Part shown: piece after piece, positions 61,201 through 64,000 of the stretch
Layout: each line of letters opens with the position of its first letter
Position numbering within the stretch: the stretch's first letter is position 1
Assembly (NCBI RefSeq): GCF_037404875.1
Contig: NZ_JBBELO010000015.1
Coordinates: 18,157-82,156 of the forward strand
Source: Orlajensenia sp037404875
GTDB taxonomy: Bacteria; Actinomycetota; Actinomycetes; Actinomycetales; Microbacteriaceae
DNA: 64,000 bases
Reading direction: 5' to 3'
Program-made: the position numbers and the translations under genes
The notes under the pieces: generated by a model
What the model saw: only the letters and a program-made list of their open reading frames with translations
Databases searched by the model: none
Told to the model about the DNA's origin: nothing

Positions 61201-62339
61201 GGGAATTGCTTCGTCACCCCACGCTCGACGACGCGGCCGTCATGGCTAGCCAACGTGTCGCAATGACGACTCTTTTCGCGAAGGAAGACCCGAGAGCGGG
61301 GAAGGCTGCGGAGACATTCATCGGGATGGGAGCCAAGGGAGCCTTGCTAGTTGTCGAGGCAGTAACGGCCCGCCGAGGTCAGGTTGTCGACGGTGAAAGG
61401 AAGCAGATTGTTAGGGCTCTCGCGTCGCTGGACAGCCTCGTTGTCTCGACTCGCCTCGTAGCGGCTGCTCGGTGGTGGGAGCCTGACGACCACGACCTCG
61501 TGCTCGAACTCATCATGGCCGCTCCGGTCGATACTGATGCCAAACTAGCCGAGGCGGTTGCAGAACTCCTTGTTGACGGGAGGATCGTTGGGTGGTCAGA
61601 CCTAACCGATGTCGAACGAGCGTCTCTGCTGAAGCGGCTGGTCAAGACGCCGTCGTTAGACGGGTATGACTTTGGGCGACTGCTAAACGCGCAGATTCGG
61701 ATTGATCCGGATTCTGCCCTTCAATTCCTAATGGATCGGGTGGACCTGTCGATTGAGGAGGGCGGTTCCTACGATGCCCTTCCGTACTCGTGGGGTGAGG
61801 AGCTGGCGTTTAGGGGAACGAGTAGTTTTGCGAGGCTTCTGACTGAACTGACGGATTGGATGTTGCGAAGCGAACGCCGGCAGTGGGCAATGGCCGGGTC
61901 GGAGTTGTTCGAACAAGTCGCGGGTGCCATTGACTCCGAAGTGCTGGCTGTTCTGCTCGACCTCGTTCGATCCGGGAACGACAACCGGGCGTTGCTGGCG
62001 GCCAGGCTCATGCAGAACGCCACGCCGCGATTTGTCCTCGAGAATGCCGAGTTTGTCGAGGAGGTGTTGAAGGCAGCTGAGTCGCTTGATGAGGACAGCC
62101 GACGATCGCTCCGGCATGGACTACACAGTCCTGCCCTGTATGGAATGCGTTCACGATCGGTCGGCGTCGATGATCCCGAAGACGTCGCGCTCCGCGACGG
62201 CGCCTTGGCAGTGGCCGCACGCCATCCGAGCGGTTCTCCGGCTCGCAGCTTCTACGAAGAAGTTGCGACCTATGCGGAACAGCGACTGCGCGATGAGAGA
62301 ATCAGCGACCGGTCATTCTGGGAAACGCGTCGGTGGTGA
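58281..62339 (+). CDS. HTH-Mrr-STAND NTPase protein (Avs-like candidate defence protein)
   Basis: The 1352-residue protein has four parts. An XRE-type HTH (about 5-60) contains DQGAVARHLGLRQQAVSTWER. An Mrr-like PD-(D/E)XK domain (about 84-230) contains FVRDLYRG, GVDVF (D126) and IGIQCKH (Q139, K141). A P-loop NTPase of STAND type has Walker A GRGGIGKT (281-288), Walker B VVVLDD (325-330) and a LSVRP sensor strand (356-360). About 900 residues of helical repeats follow, with an acidic insert DEDDEGEDD. The order nuclease-STAND-repeat is that of Avs antiphage sensors. The N-terminal HTH is not typical. ATG 58281 fits a leaderless start; a GTG at 58266 is the alternative. G+C is lower than in the core genes. 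Confidence 0.85.
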   Translation: MKFPALAALLRAARESKSLDQGAVARHLGLRQQAVSTWERGGSRPRLNQLPVLCELLGIDVDAARVAGGYESSAAPAGQPRIRFLPFDQLSDEAFEAFVRDLYRGLHPSWEVTRNGSTGFAQYGVDVFANGDQQRIGIQCKHEQNFGPKDVDAAVTAVLPEARTTSGLIALSRLTATPGARLEVAKNPGWSLWDGEDIAARVRELPKEKQLALVDAYFPRLREEFLGIAAPSPWLPVQEFEPALAGRLGYDRQFDLVGRSDELDHLCRLVTDHQPTVLVVGRGGIGKTRLLTEFARTDAGREVRFASRGPIAPDMFDLLPEGAPVVVLDDALSLDTNVTALVLGIRLARPDATVVLSVRPKSEADLLSALSIPSAAAKEVRVEVGDLTMAKAEELALQALGAGVSPETVELLARVGYDCPLIIVIGAHLIREGHLQPNALAGNGGLREEILTHFADVVMRGSNGDVRRAVLDAVATVQPARLDQAEFLDSVTGLSGLPQHVVVQTVEELEDLGVVMRRGQSVRVVPDLLGEAVLERVLVSRTGIDTKWATRVGSLVRGDALGNAIRNVSLVDWYRRGVADSRLGESLWEGLAESVLKLGNTDRKSMVHGVESVAAVYPQRAMELAELIMENPAPDEDDALAQLWGGEPYVTATSTNRALSGLIRNASYDPEQLERGMTLLFTIGRDDPRMENQNPDHALRVLREIGEYHPNKSVSINAKYIEVLGRWLNGEDFIAERARVLRLLLPVLADEVTITRSKGPSIEMSRRTINLDLVESLRIQVIELAGNQLREDIGTAIAAIEVLGAALRSGRHFDHVTPELRLVCELLGDTLEDPTVPASVRLSAYRALNWQAVYGEGEPRALARQTRQRLYIDADYQAARLLRAGWALDEDDEGEDDPDGEGAEQSMTRYQRSVESSQRLVDLVVDAWSTALGDEQVLEHLHVLMRNEQQASGGFLAPDHLLNRLFEARPRVARELLRHPTLDDAAVMASQRVAMTTLFAKEDPRAGKAAETFIGMGAKGALLVVEAVTARRGQVVDGERKQIVRALASLDSLVVSTRLVAAARWWEPDDHDLVLELIMAAPVDTDAKLAEAVAELLVDGRIVGWSDLTDVERASLLKRLVKTPSLDGYDFGRLLNAQIRIDPDSALQFLMDRVDLSIEEGGSYDALPYSWGEELAFRGTSSFARLLTELTDWMLRSERRQWAMAGSELFEQVAGAIDSEVLAVLLDLVRSGNDNRALLAARLMQNATPRFVLENAEFVEEVLKAAESLDEDSRRSLRHGLHSPALYGMRSRSVGVDDPEDVALRDGALAVAARHPSGSPARSFYEEVATYAEQRLRDERISDRSFWETRRW

Positions 62340-62423
62340 GTTCGCATAGCGGGACCCTCGTTTCGTTGTCGGCAGGGCCTTGAGTGGTCGGCTACGCCCT
62401 TGCGGCTGCGCGGCCGAAGCGAG

Positions 62424-63389
62424 TCAGTTGCTCGAGCGTGCGTCCACGATGACTAGGCCCGCCAAACCGTTTGTTTCCAATCCCATCGGATTATCTCCGG
62501 CGAGAGCGTCCAGTACATAGCTTGGTGGAGTCCGCCTGAGACCTCTCAAAATCTGAGGAAAGTACGGGGTGTACATGTGTCCCTGATCAATTGGCAACGA
62601 TGTGAACACGGGATCATCGCTGATCGTGCCGACCATTTCTTCTTCAGCCAGCGAAAACTGCCCGAATCGAATGCGGCACACTTGCTCGATCAAGCTCTTT
62701 GCGAACTTTCGAGGACCACTTTGCGGCTGAAATAAGAACTCACGCAGTTCGGCTTCGAGCTCGAGACTTGGTAGAACCCACGGGCTCTCGATCTCGACAT
62801 CAGGATCGGCAAGATCCTCGATAGGAACCGAGCGGGCGTACGCCTCCGCTGGGTCATTTCCCACCCCGCAACCCGGCGTCGCCAGTATGGCTGCGAGGAA
62901 TGAAACCGTCTTCCGGTTACATCTCTCGCACGCTTCGAAATCGGAGGGATGGTCGTCCGCCCCGCAGTCGATTGGGCTCCTGTAGTTCGGTGAACCGAAA
63001 TAGAGAGCGTAGGTGGGGGCCACCTTGAGGGCGTCAGCAGTGGCGAGCAGGCTCCTTAGCTGCTGGCCCGAGTTATACCCAAAGTCGATTTGCCAGGGCC
63101 CTCCATCGCGCTTCTTTAGACGCTTGGCCTGCACGAGCGTGCCGAAAGACACGCCTCCCTCGCCGACCCACCACCAGAGCCAGTCAGCGCCGGTCCCGAA
63201 AGCGCCGCCCTCTTGGCGCTTCGTGAAGGGTATGAACTTCACGAACGGACTAGCGCCGACTAGAACGAGCTCAGTAGCGGTTTCTTCTAGCCAGGACAAG
63301 CCATACGCTTCCGCTCGCGCCATATGTGCTTGTGCAGAGACCCTCGCTCGGGCGAATGCTCCCAGCCGTGCGGAATCAGCATCGATCAT
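62424..63389 (-). CDS. DUF6615-like protein with QxK nuclease signature
   Basis: The 321-residue protein resembles, from memory, the DUF6615 family. LSWLEETATE (E36/E40), GTGADWLWWW (D69) and GTLVQAKRLKK (Q87, K89) reproduce the E-D-QxK pattern of PD-(D/E)XK nucleases of the restriction type. Cysteines in DCGADDH and CERCNRKT may bind zinc. It is convergent with the HTH-Mrr-STAND gene across 84 bp and shares its lower G+C. ATG 63389 is chosen; the longer open frame to 63560 lacks a clear start signal. DNA cleavage is inference. Confidence 0.72.
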   Translation of the reverse strand: MIDADSARLGAFARARVSAQAHMARAEAYGLSWLEETATELVLVGASPFVKFIPFTKRQEGGAFGTGADWLWWWVGEGGVSFGTLVQAKRLKKRDGGPWQIDFGYNSGQQLRSLLATADALKVAPTYALYFGSPNYRSPIDCGADDHPSDFEACERCNRKTVSFLAAILATPGCGVGNDPAEAYARSVPIEDLADPDVEIESPWVLPSLELEAELREFLFQPQSGPRKFAKSLIEQVCRIRFGQFSLAEEEMVGTISDDPVFTSLPIDQGHMYTPYFPQILRGLRRTPPSYVLDALAGDNPMGLETNGLAGLVIVDARSSN

Positions 63390-63564
63390 CCCGTCATCAT
63401 GGCAGTCGGGCGAAGCGGCCGAGTTGCAAGCACCGAGTTGGCGGTCCACATGCAGCGCTGAGATCATGCCCTCGCGGAGACGGTGGCGTGTGGCCCACAG
63501 CCCAGTCAAGCTCGTTCCCAGGTCGCGAGAACGCACTCCAGTTCTCGGGGGCCACGACAAGCAT

Positions 63565-64000
63565 TCACAAGGTTCTCCGGTGCTGGGCTACCGCCCGGCG
63601 AATGCCAACTTGCTGGCTGGGTGGGGGTGCTGCGCGGCTATCGCCGGACAACGGTGACCGCCGCCGTAAGACCCGCCCGTCTCCGAACTCGGTCTGTTCG
63701 TTGAGTCGTTCAACCTGTGCTTCGCGGACCCGCCGTTCCGCCTCGAGGGTGAACTTGTGGATGTCGACTTTGATCCAGCAGCCCACATCGGATTGCCATT
63801 GTTCGCCGACTTGTTCATCGATTCGGACCATCCGGTCGAGGGCACAACGGATGTTCCGTTCCTCTTCGGTTTCTATCTGTTTCATGTGAACCCGCATCCA
63901 GTGGTGGGCGGGTTCGTTCGCGTGGATCCAGGCGCTGTGAACCGCACTGGGTTTAGTGGACGCTTCTTTCTCAACGAAAGAAGATGAGTCATGGTCAGTG
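63565..64000 (-). CDS. hypothetical protein, 5' end beyond window
   Basis: On the minus strand the frame is open from the right edge to a TGA at 63565, giving 144 visible codons. The part nearest the edge (VHSAWIHANEPAHHW, MKQIETEEERNIRCALDR, CWIKVDIHKFTLEAERR) looks like a real helical protein. The last ~35 codons are Arg/Pro/Ser-rich and may be out of natural reading, suggesting a truncated or frameshifted gene. No family recognised. The 175-bp gap to the DUF6615-like gene shows nothing else. Confidence 0.45.
   Translation of the reverse strand, partial: TDHDSSSFVEKEASTKPSAVHSAWIHANEPAHHWMRVHMKQIETEEERNIRCALDRMVRIDEQVGEQWQSDVGCWIKVDIHKFTLEAERRVREAQVERLNEQTEFGDGRVLRRRSPLSGDSRAAPPPSQQVGIRRAVAQHRRTL

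Noticed and set aside
63757..63987. Plus-strand frame near the right edge
   Set aside because: The opposite strand frame runs off the window edge and has more protein-like composition; the plus frame lacks a ribosome site.

Overview
The window is high-GC DNA from an actinobacterium, most likely of the family Microbacteriaceae. Evidence for this includes the gene content (CarD, GlnR, SenX3-RegX3, MutT1 beside Ppk, an XPB helicase with its partner, LytR_C, DUF3263, DUF3027, DUF2530, F420-type LLM proteins) and the local order carD-ispDF-cysS-rlmB with an LpqE-like lipoprotein opposite. Many genes also appear leaderless, with a TANNNT box 6-7 nt before the start codon. This assignment is inference from recalled family knowledge; no search was run.

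Layout. 1-7.1 kb: a truncated DUF6716-like glycosyltransferase, a gamma-carbonic-anhydrase-fold protein, a YbaK deacylase, and a galactose cluster (galTK divergent from a DeoR-type regulator, galM and an LLM oxidoreductase). 7.1-11.7 kb: a 5'-3' exonuclease, tRNA-Lys, a conserved hypothetical, a methyltransferase, an LLM oxidoreductase and an aminodeoxychorismate-lyase-like enzyme. 11.9-27 kb is dominated by phosphate and nitrogen control: pstSCAB, mutT1-ppk, glnR, phoU and senX3-regX3, interleaved with nitrobindin, YgfZ, a FUSC-like membrane protein and gpmA. 27.5-31.9 kb: carD, ispDF, cysS, rlmB. 32-39.3 kb: a DUF4032 kinase-like protein, an orphan MsiK/UgpC-type ATPase, a DsbA-like thioredoxin, tRNA-Thr, an array of short repeats, msrB, DUF3263, LytR_C, a cold-shock gene and a DUF3048 lipoprotein. 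39.3-56.4 kb: groEL with tandem CIRCE-like sites, DoxX, WXG100, a two-component system, FolP2-like and RibD_C reductases, XPB helicase and partner, a CspB-like gene, DUF3027 overlapping DUF2530 in antisense, serC, a DtxR-type regulator, and NlpC/P60 and CHAP cell-wall hydrolases flanking an HNH nuclease.

From tRNA-Arg(CCT) at 56.6 kb the character changes. An IS256-type transposase remnant is followed by lower-GC DNA carrying three unusual genes: a PIN-like protein, a 1352-residue protein combining an XRE helix-turn-helix, an Mrr-like PD-(D/E)XK nuclease domain and a STAND-type NTPase with a long helical C-terminus, and a DUF6615-like protein with its own nuclease-type signature. This looks like the left end of a tRNA-anchored island. 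I regard it as the best candidate in the window for an undescribed defence system, related in plan to Avs proteins but with an HTH and an apparently self-controlled leaderless promoter. Its right boundary lies outside the window.
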